Part shown: positions 5,308 through 13,145 of the stretch, piece after piece | How the letters are laid out: each line of letters starts with the position of its first letter | Numbering within the stretch: position 1 is the first letter of the stretch | Assembly (NCBI GenBank): GCA_937901435.1 | Contig: CALGTJ010000121.1 | Span: 1 to 14,670 of the forward strand | DNA length: 14,670 nucleotides | From: an uncultured Rhodobacter sp. | Lineage (GTDB): Bacteria; Pseudomonadota; Alphaproteobacteria; Rhodobacterales; Rhodobacteraceae | Reading direction: 5' to 3' | Position numbers and translations under genes: made by a program | Notes under the pieces: model-generated | What the model saw: only the letters and a program-made list of their open reading frames with translations | Databases searched by the model: none | What the model was told of the DNA's origin: nothing

Positions 5308-6979
5308 ACGTCGGGTCCACAATGCCCATCGCCATCATCCGCAGGGCCGTCATCGAGGGGATAAAGAAATACTCCCCACCGCGGCATTCCACAAAGGTCT
5401 TCAGCTTGCTCATCACATAGGGCTGGCGGACACTGGCCGGATCCGAGGCGATGGTGTGGCGTTTGTGGTGGTCGTGGTTGCCCAGCAGCGGGCAGGTGTT
5501 GTTGCCCTGATGAAAATCGAGATCGTATTCGATCCACTGCTGCTGCACGAATTCGAACTGGCGAAACAGGGACGAGCCCATCAACATCATCGCCACGCCC
5601 TGTTGGGTCTTATCCGTGTTATTCTTGGGATCAGAGGCACCATAGGGCAGACCCCGGCGCAACACACGGCGCCGTTTGTTCAGGGCGCTCGTGGCCTTGG
5701 GATTACTATGGGGTTTGCCCGTTTTCGGGTCGGTGCCAAAGGCGTTCAGCGGATCGAGATAGTCGCGCGTGTTCACCCGGCGCAGGTGAGAGCCACCGGG
5801 GCATTTGACGCAGGCCATGTCATCCGCATAGCGAAAATCCGACGCCTCAGGCGACTTGAGGTAATCATATTGCGCCTTGGCAGCCTTGAACGGGTCGGGA
5901 TCGTCCATGCCTTTACGCGTCCGAAACGCCAGCCATTCGTCGTAGGTCGGCACCACGGCCAGCGGCACACCATCCACCCAACGCCCACACATCTTGGCGC
6001 GCAGGGTCTCGCGTGCCTCAATCAGCGGAATATCATTGATCTTGGCGTAGTTTTCGGCCTCTTCGGTCAGGACCTCGTCGAAGGTCTGCACGTTTTCATG
6101 CAATTTTCGGAACGCCATAAAGGTCCCGTTGTTGGAAAATTCAGGCGGCACGGCGGCGGGGGGCAGTTCCTGGCTTTCGTCCGGGTGCCCCAGGATAAAC
6201 TCGCCCGTGGCGATCGGTTCCCACTTGCCGTCCATCCGCTTGCCGCGCCCGATGACGGCGGTCTTTTCGACGTCCGCCGGGTATTGCCCCTCAAAAACCG
6301 GGTCGCCAATGCCATCGGCAAAGCCAAAGTGTTCCTTGGGAGTGGGGACTTTGACGCCGCCCACGTCATCAAACACAGCCGAGGCTTGCAGATAGTCCAG
6401 ATCCGGCGTGTCGCGGCCGATGCCGGGCAGAATGCGCACGCCGTCGTCGGACTTGGCGCAAAGGTCGCGCAGCCATGCGGTCTTTTCCTCCAGCGCATCC
6501 ACAGGCTGGTCCCCGCCCGGCTGTTTCAATTGCGCGTTCAGCGAGATCCACATATGAACGTTGTTGCTGTCGTTGCCATCCCCGCGCCGGTTGCGCCGCC
6601 AAAGCGGATCCCAATGCGCGTCCCAGCCCTCTGCCTCTTCTTCTATTTTGGTATTGTCGCGGTCGCCCAGAATAAACGCGCGGTTCTTCATCCCCTCGAC
6701 GAATTCCAGCGGCATCGTTTGCAGGGTGCGCTGCCGGATTTCGAGCTTTAGCATCCCTTGAAACGAAAACCCGATGTTCACCGTACAGTCAGGCTTTTCC
6801 GCCTGTTCGGGCCAGCGCGCGCTGGTGGTCACCTTTTGGCGCACCGCATCGACAAAGGCGCGCCCTTGGTGTGGCTTGGCAATGTTCAGAAAAAAGTAGC
6901 GCGCAAAGGGAAAGGAGTAACGCCCGTAAGCGCGCAGCACATTGCCTTGAATATCATTGAGGTTCAGCGAGCGGGTCAT
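5306..6979 (-). CDS. DyP-type heme peroxidase, long form
   Basis: The 557-residue protein shows the DyP family signatures. DIQGNVLRAYG lies at 9-19. The GxxDG motif is GFADGIGDP with distal catalytic D222. GGSHLRRVNTRD carries the probable proximal heme ligand H398. RRRVLRRGLPYG (437-447) supplies the distal arginine, and the C-terminus reads GGEYFFIPS. DyP enzymes oxidise dyes, phenolics or Mn(II) with hydrogen peroxide. It is longer than compact class A/B DyPs, consistent with the extended class C/D type. No Tat or Sec signal is visible at the N-terminus, so it is probably cytoplasmic. It is the last gene of a three-gene minus-strand unit, 19 bp after the membrane-protein gene. The start codon has only a weak ribosome-binding site (TTGGAAT), but the conserved N-terminal motif fixes it. 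Confidence 0.9.
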   Translation of the reverse strand: MTRSLNLNDIQGNVLRAYGRYSFPFARYFFLNIAKPHQGRAFVDAVRQKVTTSARWPEQAEKPDCTVNIGFSFQGMLKLEIRQRTLQTMPLEFVEGMKNRAFILGDRDNTKIEEEAEGWDAHWDPLWRRNRRGDGNDSNNVHMWISLNAQLKQPGGDQPVDALEEKTAWLRDLCAKSDDGVRILPGIGRDTPDLDYLQASAVFDDVGGVKVPTPKEHFGFADGIGDPVFEGQYPADVEKTAVIGRGKRMDGKWEPIATGEFILGHPDESQELPPAAVPPEFSNNGTFMAFRKLHENVQTFDEVLTEEAENYAKINDIPLIEARETLRAKMCGRWVDGVPLAVVPTYDEWLAFRTRKGMDDPDPFKAAKAQYDYLKSPEASDFRYADDMACVKCPGGSHLRRVNTRDYLDPLNAFGTDPKTGKPHSNPKATSALNKRRRVLRRGLPYGASDPKNNTDKTQQGVAMMLMGSSLFRQFEFVQQQWIEYDLDFHQGNNTCPLLGNHDHHKRHTIASDPASVRQPYVMSKLKTFVECRGGEYFFIPSMTALRMMAMGIVDPT

Positions 6980-6998
6980 GTCTGAAATTCCAATCTGA

Positions 6999-8009
6999 TC
7001 AATCGCTTTGCGCCATCGCGGCCGAGGAAATCACGCCGGGCGTCTGGGTTGGGCCGGTCTTGTCAGAGGGCTTGTGTCGGTCCAGAAACGCACCGAAAGA
7101 AGCGTGCAGATCCTCTGCCGTCGCGCCCTGTTGCTCTATCGCGAAATTCGCAAAATTCTGCTGCATGTAAAGCGCCTTCAGGACCGAGGGCAGATCATCG
7201 TATTTGGCCGGCGGCAGGGGTTTTTCGCCGTTCTGATTGGCGTACCAGATGGCCCAGCCCAATGCCAAAGCCGTGACGATCGCCGCGCCGATAAAGGTCC
7301 AGAGGCTGGACCAGCCCAGCCATGGCATATCGAGATACCCAAGGATGCGCAGCAAGAGCGCCAGCAGTGCCACCACGGCAGGCACCAAGACTGCGCCGAC
7401 CAGCAGCTTGACCGGCAAATCGTTGAATTTGGGCAGGTCCAGATAGTAGTCGTGAAACGGCATCGTGGTCTGTACGTGGCATTTTTCGAGGTAGGCGGCG
7501 AACTCATCGGCCGTATCCACATCCTCGAACCCGACGCAGTTGGAATAGATATCCTGAAGCTCAAGCTCCATCGTGTCCCACAGCTTGCGGGCGTAATTGG
7601 CGCGGACCTCTTTTTGCTTGGCCGCACTCATCACCTTGGGCAGGGGCGCGCCGTCGTCCGTCACCGCGTCGATATCGGCGCAGAACACCAGATAACTACA
7701 ATTAAGCTGATCCACATGCTGCAACTGGGTCAGGTTCTCGCCCATGTTCAGCAAGGGATTGCTGCCCACGCGCCCGTTGTAAACCGCGTCATTAAGCACA
7801 AACATCCGCGCCAGATGGGTGCGGGTGTTGCGCGAGAACGGGCTGTTGAGGCCAATGCCTTTGGTTGCGGGCGATTGCAGGGCGGTGGGCAGTTTCACCA
7901 GCGCCATGCGCACCTTTTGTTCAAAGGATGTGTGGGTATTATTGCCACTTGGGCCCTTGATCGGGGCCATCGTGGTCAGAAAGATATGACCGGAATCAAA
8001 ATCGGGCAT
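6999..8009 (-). CDS. Uncharacterised DyP-associated protein with two membrane segments
   Basis: I do not recognise a named family. The 336-residue protein has a soluble N-terminal part (about 1-198), two closely spaced hydrophobic segments (about 200-222 and 234-256) that would form a membrane hairpin, and a soluble C-terminal tail (about 258-336). The N-terminal part contains THLARMFVLND (64-74) and YLVFCADID (106-114); closely similar motifs occur in the same order in the upstream gene's product, which suggests related domains. Both termini would face the same side, presumably the cytoplasm with the peroxidase. A ribosome-binding site (AAAGGAT) precedes the start. Spacing is 27 bp after the upstream gene and 19 bp before DyP, so the three are almost certainly one operon. 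A role anchoring or feeding the peroxidase is inference. Confidence 0.8.
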   Translation of the reverse strand: MPDFDSGHIFLTTMAPIKGPSGNNTHTSFEQKVRMALVKLPTALQSPATKGIGLNSPFSRNTRTHLARMFVLNDAVYNGRVGSNPLLNMGENLTQLQHVDQLNCSYLVFCADIDAVTDDGAPLPKVMSAAKQKEVRANYARKLWDTMELELQDIYSNCVGFEDVDTADEFAAYLEKCHVQTTMPFHDYYLDLPKFNDLPVKLLVGAVLVPAVVALLALLLRILGYLDMPWLGWSSLWTFIGAAIVTALALGWAIWYANQNGEKPLPPAKYDDLPSVLKALYMQQNFANFAIEQQGATAEDLHASFGAFLDRHKPSDKTGPTQTPGVISSAAMAQSD

Positions 8010-8036
8010 GGATAAATCCTTTGGCTCTCGAATGGG

Positions 8037-8717
8037 TCAACTCAATAGGTCGCGCACGTCGGAAAAGGTCTCTTGCTGGGCGGTGACATAGCGGCCCCGG
8101 TGGATATTGGCGCGTTCCGTGTCAAGGCTTGCCACAGGGCCAAAGCCCGGATCGCCCAGCGCGTCCTGTATCTTGAACATGGCCGCGTTGTAGGTTTTCT
8201 GAAACTCTTCCGGCGACTGTGTCTTATGCGCCGCCTCAAGCGAGAGCAGCGTGTCATAGACCCTGAGGCTGCTTTTCACGTCGCGCTGCGCAGAACCGGG
8301 CGTGGCGTTGTAATAGTAGTCCGTGTTGATCTGGTTATAGGTGATATAGGTCTTGAACGGCGTGGCTGGTATCGAATGGGGATATTTGGTGGCCGAATAC
8401 CAGAACAGGTCCAGACCACTTGGGATGCCATCGGAAAAGGCGTCGATATACTGATCCCACGTCCCGTTAAAGTTGGAACAAAACAGCATGTAATCGTTCT
8501 TCAGGTTCTTCTGCTTGCCCTGCCCCAGATCGGGCCAGTCGCCCGGTTTGATGATGACCCACCGCGCAAAATGGATCAGCGACAGCCCCAACAACCCCAT
8601 CAACTGCGCCGGCATCCCGCGCGCGGCCATGAACAACAGCTTGTTGATCCATGTGATTTTCGGGTTCGACGGGGTGATAACATTCATCGCATAGGCTTTG
8701 CCTGCAATATTCGACAT
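8037..8717 (-). CDS. Uncharacterised DyP-associated protein, paralog-like to its neighbour
   Basis: I do not recognise a named family. The 226-residue product has IHFARWVIIK (48-57) and YMLFCSNFNGTWDQYIDAF (76-94). These parallel the HLAR...YLVFCADID motif pair of the next gene and look like two strands of a repeated alpha/beta domain. A hydrophobic stretch at about 36-55 overlaps the first motif and is too short and mixed to call a membrane helix. The remainder is rich in Tyr and Asn. The start at 8717 is preferred; ATG 8750 would add 11 residues and ATG 8687 would remove 10. It is first in the operon, behind a plausible sigma70 promoter at 8786-8814. The product is probably a partner of the DyP peroxidase, by context only. 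Confidence 0.75.
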   Translation of the reverse strand: MSNIAGKAYAMNVITPSNPKITWINKLLFMAARGMPAQLMGLLGLSLIHFARWVIIKPGDWPDLGQGKQKNLKNDYMLFCSNFNGTWDQYIDAFSDGIPSGLDLFWYSATKYPHSIPATPFKTYITYNQINTDYYYNATPGSAQRDVKSSLRVYDTLLSLEAAHKTQSPEEFQKTYNAAMFKIQDALGDPGFGPVASLDTERANIHRGRYVTAQQETFSDVRDLLS

Positions 8718-8785
8718 GACTCTATCCAATCGGCTTGCCGCAAAATGCACTGAAAGAGCGCGGGCGTAATAACAATCTATTTCAA

Positions 8786-8814
8786 GTTGTATTTAGCCGG
8801 TTGGTTTGAGTCAA
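8786..8814 (-). promoter_or_regulatory. Candidate sigma70 promoter of the DyP cassette
   Basis: Read on the minus strand, TTGACT (8809-8814) and TACAAC (8786-8791) are separated by exactly 17 bp. The -35 matches 5 of 6 consensus bases and the -10 matches 4 of 6. Transcription would start near 8780, leaving a leader of about 60 nt before the start codon at 8717. The region lies between the stop of the hydrolase gene and the cassette, where a promoter is expected. Confidence 0.5.
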
Positions 8815-8876
8815 TCGCCTTGGTGCAAGACAACCTGCCAGACCCAGGCAAAGGCCAGCCAGCGCCCGCGAGATGC

Positions 8877-9785
8877 CTAATGTTTCGCCAAAAACCGCAG
8901 GGTATGATCCAGAAACGCCTCTGGTGCCTCTTCTTGCAGCGAGTGTTTGCAATCCAGCGCCGCGCCCTCGACCGACAGCGCCTTGTCGCGCCAGATACCC
9001 AGCACATCGAACAGCTTGCCCACCGTGCCTTTCGCGCCCCAAAGCGCCAGCATGGGCGCGCTGACCTTGCGCTCTGCGTCTGCCGCGTCATGGTCAAGGT
9101 CGATGCTAGCCGCCGCCCGGTAATCCTCGCAGACCGCATGGATCGTGGCCGGATTGGCATAGCAGCGCAGGTATTCCTCAAAGGTCTCGGCATCCACCGC
9201 AGACGCATCCGCCATCTGTCCATCTATATGATTACGCATGAAAAACCGCACATCGGCCCTGATCATGCGTTCCGGTAGGTCAAAGGGCTGGATCAGGAAG
9301 AACCACCAGAAATAGCGCGTGGCGAACTCTTTTTCCGTCAGCGCATACATCACCGCCGTGGGCGCGATGTCGATCACGGTCAGGCTGGCCACAGCCTCGG
9401 GGCGGTCCAGCGCCATGCGATGCGCCACGCGTCCGCCGCGATCATGGCCAATGACGTGAAAGCGACGATAGCCCAGCGACTCCATCACGCCGACCTGATC
9501 GCGCGCCATCTCGCGTTTGGAATAGTTGACGTGGTGTGCGCCGCCCTCTGGTTTGTCACTATCGCCATAGCCGCGCAGGTCCGTCGCCACGACCGTATAG
9601 CCCGCATCAACGATCTGCTGCGCCACCTTGCGCCAGATAATCAGCGTGTGCGGGTGCCCGTGCATCAACAGCACGGGCGGCCCCTCTCCGGCCACGGCAC
9701 AGTTGATGCCGATGCCGTTCACCTCGATCTTTTGATGTGCAAACCTGGGCATAAAGCGCGCAACGGCTTGGGCGGCGGCATTCAT
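8877..9785 (-). CDS. Alpha/beta hydrolase, fluoroacetate (haloacetate) dehalogenase-like
   Basis: This 302-residue alpha/beta hydrolase resembles fluoroacetate dehalogenases throughout. LLMHGHPHT (39-47) forms the oxyanion hole and DLRGYGDSDKP (69-79) follows. The nucleophile elbow GHDRGGRVAHRMALDRPE gives nucleophile D115 and carboxylate-binding R116 and R119. IDIAPT gives D139, and KHSLQEEAP gives catalytic H281. In characterised family members the halide pocket is formed by a His-Trp pair and a Tyr. Here the pair reads W160-W161 (YFWWFFLIQP) while the Tyr is kept (CEDY222R). Loss of the His suggests a different halide preference or an ester/epoxide-type substrate. The start overlaps the stop of the dehydrogenase gene as ATGA (9782-9785), so the two are translationally coupled. 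Confidence 0.8.
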   Translation of the reverse strand: MNAAAQAVARFMPRFAHQKIEVNGIGINCAVAGEGPPVLLMHGHPHTLIIWRKVAQQIVDAGYTVVATDLRGYGDSDKPEGGAHHVNYSKREMARDQVGVMESLGYRRFHVIGHDRGGRVAHRMALDRPEAVASLTVIDIAPTAVMYALTEKEFATRYFWWFFLIQPFDLPERMIRADVRFFMRNHIDGQMADASAVDAETFEEYLRCYANPATIHAVCEDYRAAASIDLDHDAADAERKVSAPMLALWGAKGTVGKLFDVLGIWRDKALSVEGAALDCKHSLQEEAPEAFLDHTLRFLAKH

Positions 9786-10849
9786 CCTGCGAGAACCTCG
9801 GCAATCGCGCGCCCGCAGGTTTCGGTGTTGGCCGCACCGCCCAGATCGCCGGTGCGCAGGGGTTGCTGTGCCAGCACTTCTTCAATCGCGCTGACGATGG
9901 CGGCGGCGGCCTCTGGCTGGCCTAGATGGTCCAGCATCATCGCCCCCGCCCAGATCTGCCCGACCGGGTTCGCGATCCCCTTGCCCGCGATATCGGGGGC
10001 AGAGCCATGGACCGGCTCGAACAGCGAGGGAAACTTGCCCTCTGGGTTGATGTTGCCCGAGGGCGCAATGCCGATGGTGCCGGTGCAGGCGGGGCCAAGA
10101 TCGCTTAGGATATCGCCAAAGAGGTTCGAGGCGACAACCACGTCGAACCAATCCGGATGCAGCACGAAATTCGCCGTCAGAATGTCGATGTGATACTGAT
10201 CGACGGGCACATCCGGGTAGGTCTTGGCCATCTCGGCCACGCGTTCATCCCAATAGGGCATGGTGATCGCGATGCCGTTGGATTTCGTCGCCGAGGTCAG
10301 CTTGCCCCCGCGTTTCTGCGCCAGATCAAAGGCATAGCGCAGAATTCGGTCGACGCCATAGCGGGTCATATAGGTGTCCTGCACCACGAACTCGCGCTCT
10401 GTCCCCTCAAACATGCGCCCGCCGACCGACGAATATTCGCCCTCGGTATTCTCGCGAATGATGATCATGTCCACATCGCCCGGACCACGCCCGACCAGAG
10501 GCGAGGGCACACCCGGCATGGACCGCGCCGGGCGCATGTTGACGTATTGGTCAAACTCGCGCCGCCACAGGATCAGCGACCCCCAGAGCGAGATGTGATC
10601 CGGGATCACCGCAGGCCAGCCCACCGCCCCGAAAAAGATCGCATCATGCGGCGTCAGCAGCGCCTTCCAGTCGTCGGGCATCATTTGGCCGTGTTTCTGG
10701 TAATACTCGACGCAGGCGAAATCGTAATGGGTCATCTCAAAGTCAAAGCCGAACTTCTTGGCCGCGACCTCCAGCACACGCAAGCCCTCTGGCATGACCT
10801 CTTTGCCGATGCCGTCACCCGGAATTACCGCGATTTTATAACTGCTCAT
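9782..10849 (-). CDS. Tartrate dehydrogenase / D-malate-type decarboxylating dehydrogenase
   Basis: The 355-residue protein belongs to the isocitrate/isopropylmalate dehydrogenase superfamily and matches the TtuC/YeaU (DmlA) branch. IAVIPGDGIGKEV (6-18) opens the fold. LWRREFDQYVNMRPAR (94-109) supplies substrate-binding arginines. RENTEGEYSSVGGR (132-145) and TKSNG (188-192) give the catalytic region with K189. SNLFGDILSD (241-250) holds the metal aspartates, and HGSAPDIAGKGIANP (281-295) is the NAD(P) loop. Relatives oxidise tartrate, D-malate or related 2-hydroxy dicarboxylates with NAD and a divalent metal. The start at 10849 is fixed by a strong GGGAGG ribosome-binding site and the conserved N-terminus. 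It lies 29 bp after the MFS gene and overlaps the hydrolase gene by 4 bp, suggesting one catabolic operon. Confidence 0.87.
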   Translation of the reverse strand: MSSYKIAVIPGDGIGKEVMPEGLRVLEVAAKKFGFDFEMTHYDFACVEYYQKHGQMMPDDWKALLTPHDAIFFGAVGWPAVIPDHISLWGSLILWRREFDQYVNMRPARSMPGVPSPLVGRGPGDVDMIIIRENTEGEYSSVGGRMFEGTEREFVVQDTYMTRYGVDRILRYAFDLAQKRGGKLTSATKSNGIAITMPYWDERVAEMAKTYPDVPVDQYHIDILTANFVLHPDWFDVVVASNLFGDILSDLGPACTGTIGIAPSGNINPEGKFPSLFEPVHGSAPDIAGKGIANPVGQIWAGAMMLDHLGQPEAAAAIVSAIEEVLAQQPLRTGDLGGAANTETCGRAIAEVLAG

Positions 10850-10878
10850 GTGCTGTCCTCCCTGACATTTTGCCCAAC

Positions 10879-12057
10879 CTACGCCGCCTCTGGCCGATCC
10901 GCCATACGGAAAGCCACGCCATACAAGGCCATCGCCAGCCCTGCCAAACCGATAGCACAGATCAACATCACGCCGTATCCGCCCACCTGCCAGATCAGCG
11001 CGCCAGCCCATGCAGACAGGGCTGCGGCGGTCAGATACATCACCGCCAAAGAACCGGATTTCGCGCCAAAGTCGCCCTCTCCCAGCAGATCGCGCGCAAT
11101 GACGGGACGCAGGATGCTGATCGTCCCCCATGCGCCACCAAAAAGCGTCACAAAAGCCAGCGCCAATCCTGGATCAGAGCCGCTGACGCCAAGGATCGTC
11201 ACCGATGCGCCCAGCGTCAGAAAGGCGATCACGACAAAGCCGTGGTGCGAAAACAGCCGATCTGCCAGCGTCATCGCGACCCGCCCCGCGACCTGCATCA
11301 CGCCCACCATTCCGGCGATGAAGACGGCGAATTCGGCGCTTAGCCCGCGCTCGTTCAGGATCGCAAGCAGATGATGCAGGGTCATCCCATGCACCAGCGC
11401 AATAGAGGCAAAGGCCAGCCCCACCAGCCAGAACACTGGACGACGCAAAAAGGCGCGGTCGGTGGCCGGTGGTTTGGGTACTCCCTTGATCCGCTTGCCC
11501 TGCAAGGCGCTTGCCCCCGCCCACAGCATCGGTGCGACCACCAGCACCTCGAACCCGCCCATCACAGCCAAAGCCACGCGCCAGCCGACCGCCCCGCTGA
11601 GGTAATGCACAACAGGAAACCCGATGGTCCCCGCAAAACCACCCAGCAGCGTGACAAAGACGATGGCGCGTTTGGCCTGCGCGCCGCGCGCGCGGGTGAT
11701 CATGGCGAAACATGGCTCGTACAGGCACCCGGCCATCATCGCGCCGATCCCGATCCAGAGGGCGTAGAACTGCCACAACTGGCTGACCTGCGAGACCGCG
11801 ACGACGCCCAAGCCCGCAAGGCCCGCGCAGAGCCCCATCATTTCCGGCCCTGCCCCGCGATCTATGATCCGCCCTGCGATGGGCGCGCCGATGGCCGAGG
11901 CCAGCACGGCCAGCAGGATCGCCTCCGTCAGGTCGGCCTTGCTCCATCCCAGTGCCAGTTCCCAGCGCAGCAGCAACGCGGGAAAGACATAGTAAATCCC
12001 CGCCCAGATCAGCGTCTGCCCAATCGCCAGCAACCAGATCGCGCGGTCTTTCAACAT
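10879..12057 (-). CDS. MFS transporter
   Basis: This 392-residue, strongly hydrophobic protein has about twelve predicted membrane segments and a hydrophilic central loop at about 200-225 (GKRIKGVPKPPATDRAF), the usual two-bundle MFS layout. A glycine-rich small-residue segment with RIIDRGAG after the second helix matches the MFS loop 2-3 motif. It looks like a small-molecule carrier of the arabinose-efflux/organic-anion type; direction and substrate cannot be read. The start at 12057 opens at MLKDRAIW, just before the first helix; an upstream ATG at 12159 would add a basic 34-residue stretch. Being first in an operon with a tartrate-type dehydrogenase and a dehalogenase-like hydrolase, it most plausibly imports their substrate, by inference. 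It is divergent from the aminotransferase gene across 131 bp. Confidence 0.8.
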   Translation of the reverse strand: MLKDRAIWLLAIGQTLIWAGIYYVFPALLLRWELALGWSKADLTEAILLAVLASAIGAPIAGRIIDRGAGPEMMGLCAGLAGLGVVAVSQVSQLWQFYALWIGIGAMMAGCLYEPCFAMITRARGAQAKRAIVFVTLLGGFAGTIGFPVVHYLSGAVGWRVALAVMGGFEVLVVAPMLWAGASALQGKRIKGVPKPPATDRAFLRRPVFWLVGLAFASIALVHGMTLHHLLAILNERGLSAEFAVFIAGMVGVMQVAGRVAMTLADRLFSHHGFVVIAFLTLGASVTILGVSGSDPGLALAFVTLFGGAWGTISILRPVIARDLLGEGDFGAKSGSLAVMYLTAAALSAWAGALIWQVGGYGVMLICAIGLAGLAMALYGVAFRMADRPEAA

Positions 12058-12188
12058 GAGGCTCTCGCAATGTCCTTGGCGCACCGAACCAGAGCCACGC
12101 GCCCTGCGCAATGGCAAAAACCTGTGCCTGTCGACAAGCCGCGAGATGCAGGCTACCAAACCGCAACCCCTTTGCAGGACCGCCCCGG

Positions 12189-13145
12189 ATGCCCAGCCCC
12201 AACACTGATCACGTCTCGACCCATGACGCCCTCGAAGACCCGCGCAACGCCGATATCCTGATCTATGTGGACGGCGAGATGAAGCACCGCGACCGCGCGC
12301 TGGTGTCGGTCTATGACAGCGGGTTCATGCTGGGCGATGGCATATGGGAGGGTCTGCGGCTGTATAACGGCCATATCACCTTTCTGGATGACCACCTGGA
12401 TCGGCTTTATGAGGCCGCGCTTTACGTTGATATGGACATCGGCAAGACGCGGGGCGAGATAAAGGCCGCGATCTGGCAGACGCTGGAGGCCAACCAGATG
12501 ACCAACGATGTGCATCTGCGGGTGATGGTGACGCGCGGGCGCAAGGTAAAACCGTTCCAGCACCCACACCTCAGCATGTTCGGCGCGACGATTGTGATCA
12601 TCGCGGAACATTCCAAACCGGGTGACGCGATCATCAGCCGGGGCATAACCCTGCACACGGTTCCCCATCATCGCGGGCTGCCGCTGACGCAGGACGCGAA
12701 ACTCAACTCTCATTCCAAGCTCAATTGCATCATCGCGCTGAACCATGCGGTGCGCGCCGGGGCCGACGAGGCGCTGATGCTCGATCCTTTCGGGTTCGTG
12801 AACACCACCAACGCCTGCAACTTCTTCATCGTGCGCAGGGGGTTGGTCTGGACCTCGACTGGCGACTACTGCATGAACGGGATCACCCGGCAAAAGGTGA
12901 TCGACCTGTGCCGTGCCAATGACATCCCCGTCCATGAGCGCAATTTTTCGCTGGTCGACACCTATGGCGCCGACGAGGCGTTTTTGACCGGCACCTTCGG
13001 CGCGCAGACCCCGGTGTTCGAGATCGACGGGCGCGTGATCGGCAATCGCGTGGCAGGCCCGGTTTTCCACCGCATCCGCGCGCTCTACAAAGACCTGCTG
13101 TTGCAAGACGCCGCCAAGTCCCAAAGCACCCAACGTGCTGAGTGA
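12189..13145 (+). CDS. Class IV PLP aminotransferase (branched-chain/D-amino acid type)
   Basis: The 318-residue protein is a fold-type IV aminotransferase. It has the N-terminal YVDGEMKHRDRALVSVYDSGFMLGDGIWEGLR (about 26-57), LDDHLDRLYEAA (66-77), the PLP lysine region DAKLNSHSKLN (K171 or K177), GADEALMLDPFGFVNTTNACNFFIVR (191-216) and a C-terminal DEAFLTGTFGAQTPV (262-276). This layout is shared by branched-chain and D-amino acid transaminases and ADC lyases. Conservation of GxVxxTxxxNFF supports a transaminase, but the donor and acceptor are not predictable. The start at 12189 was chosen because 26 upstream in-frame residues from 12111 are basic and family-unlike. The 131 bp between it and the divergent MFS gene show no clear promoter pair. 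The last 11 bp overlap the TauE/SafE gene, indicating coupled expression. Confidence 0.83.
   Translation: MPSPNTDHVSTHDALEDPRNADILIYVDGEMKHRDRALVSVYDSGFMLGDGIWEGLRLYNGHITFLDDHLDRLYEAALYVDMDIGKTRGEIKAAIWQTLEANQMTNDVHLRVMVTRGRKVKPFQHPHLSMFGATIVIIAEHSKPGDAIISRGITLHTVPHHRGLPLTQDAKLNSHSKLNCIIALNHAVRAGADEALMLDPFGFVNTTNACNFFIVRRGLVWTSTGDYCMNGITRQKVIDLCRANDIPVHERNFSLVDTYGADEAFLTGTFGAQTPVFEIDGRVIGNRVAGPVFHRIRALYKDLLLQDAAKSQSTQRAE

Noticed and set aside
5456..6751. 431-codon open frame on the + strand opposite the DyP gene
   Set aside because: It is an antisense shadow in high-GC DNA. The product is His/Arg/Val-rich with no recognisable motif, and the opposite strand has clear DyP catalytic residues.
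7008..8015. 335-codon open frame on the + strand opposite the DyP-associated membrane protein gene
   Set aside because: The product is a low-complexity Arg/His/Gln-rich shadow. The minus-strand gene has proper spacing, a ribosome-binding site and a motif shared with its neighbour.
10157..11374. 405-codon open frame on the + strand across the dehydrogenase and MFS genes
   Set aside because: It spans two well-supported genes on the other strand and lacks any domain pattern.
12153..13133. 326-codon open frame on the - strand opposite the aminotransferase gene
   Set aside because: It is antisense to a gene with clear fold-type IV motifs, and its product shows no family features.
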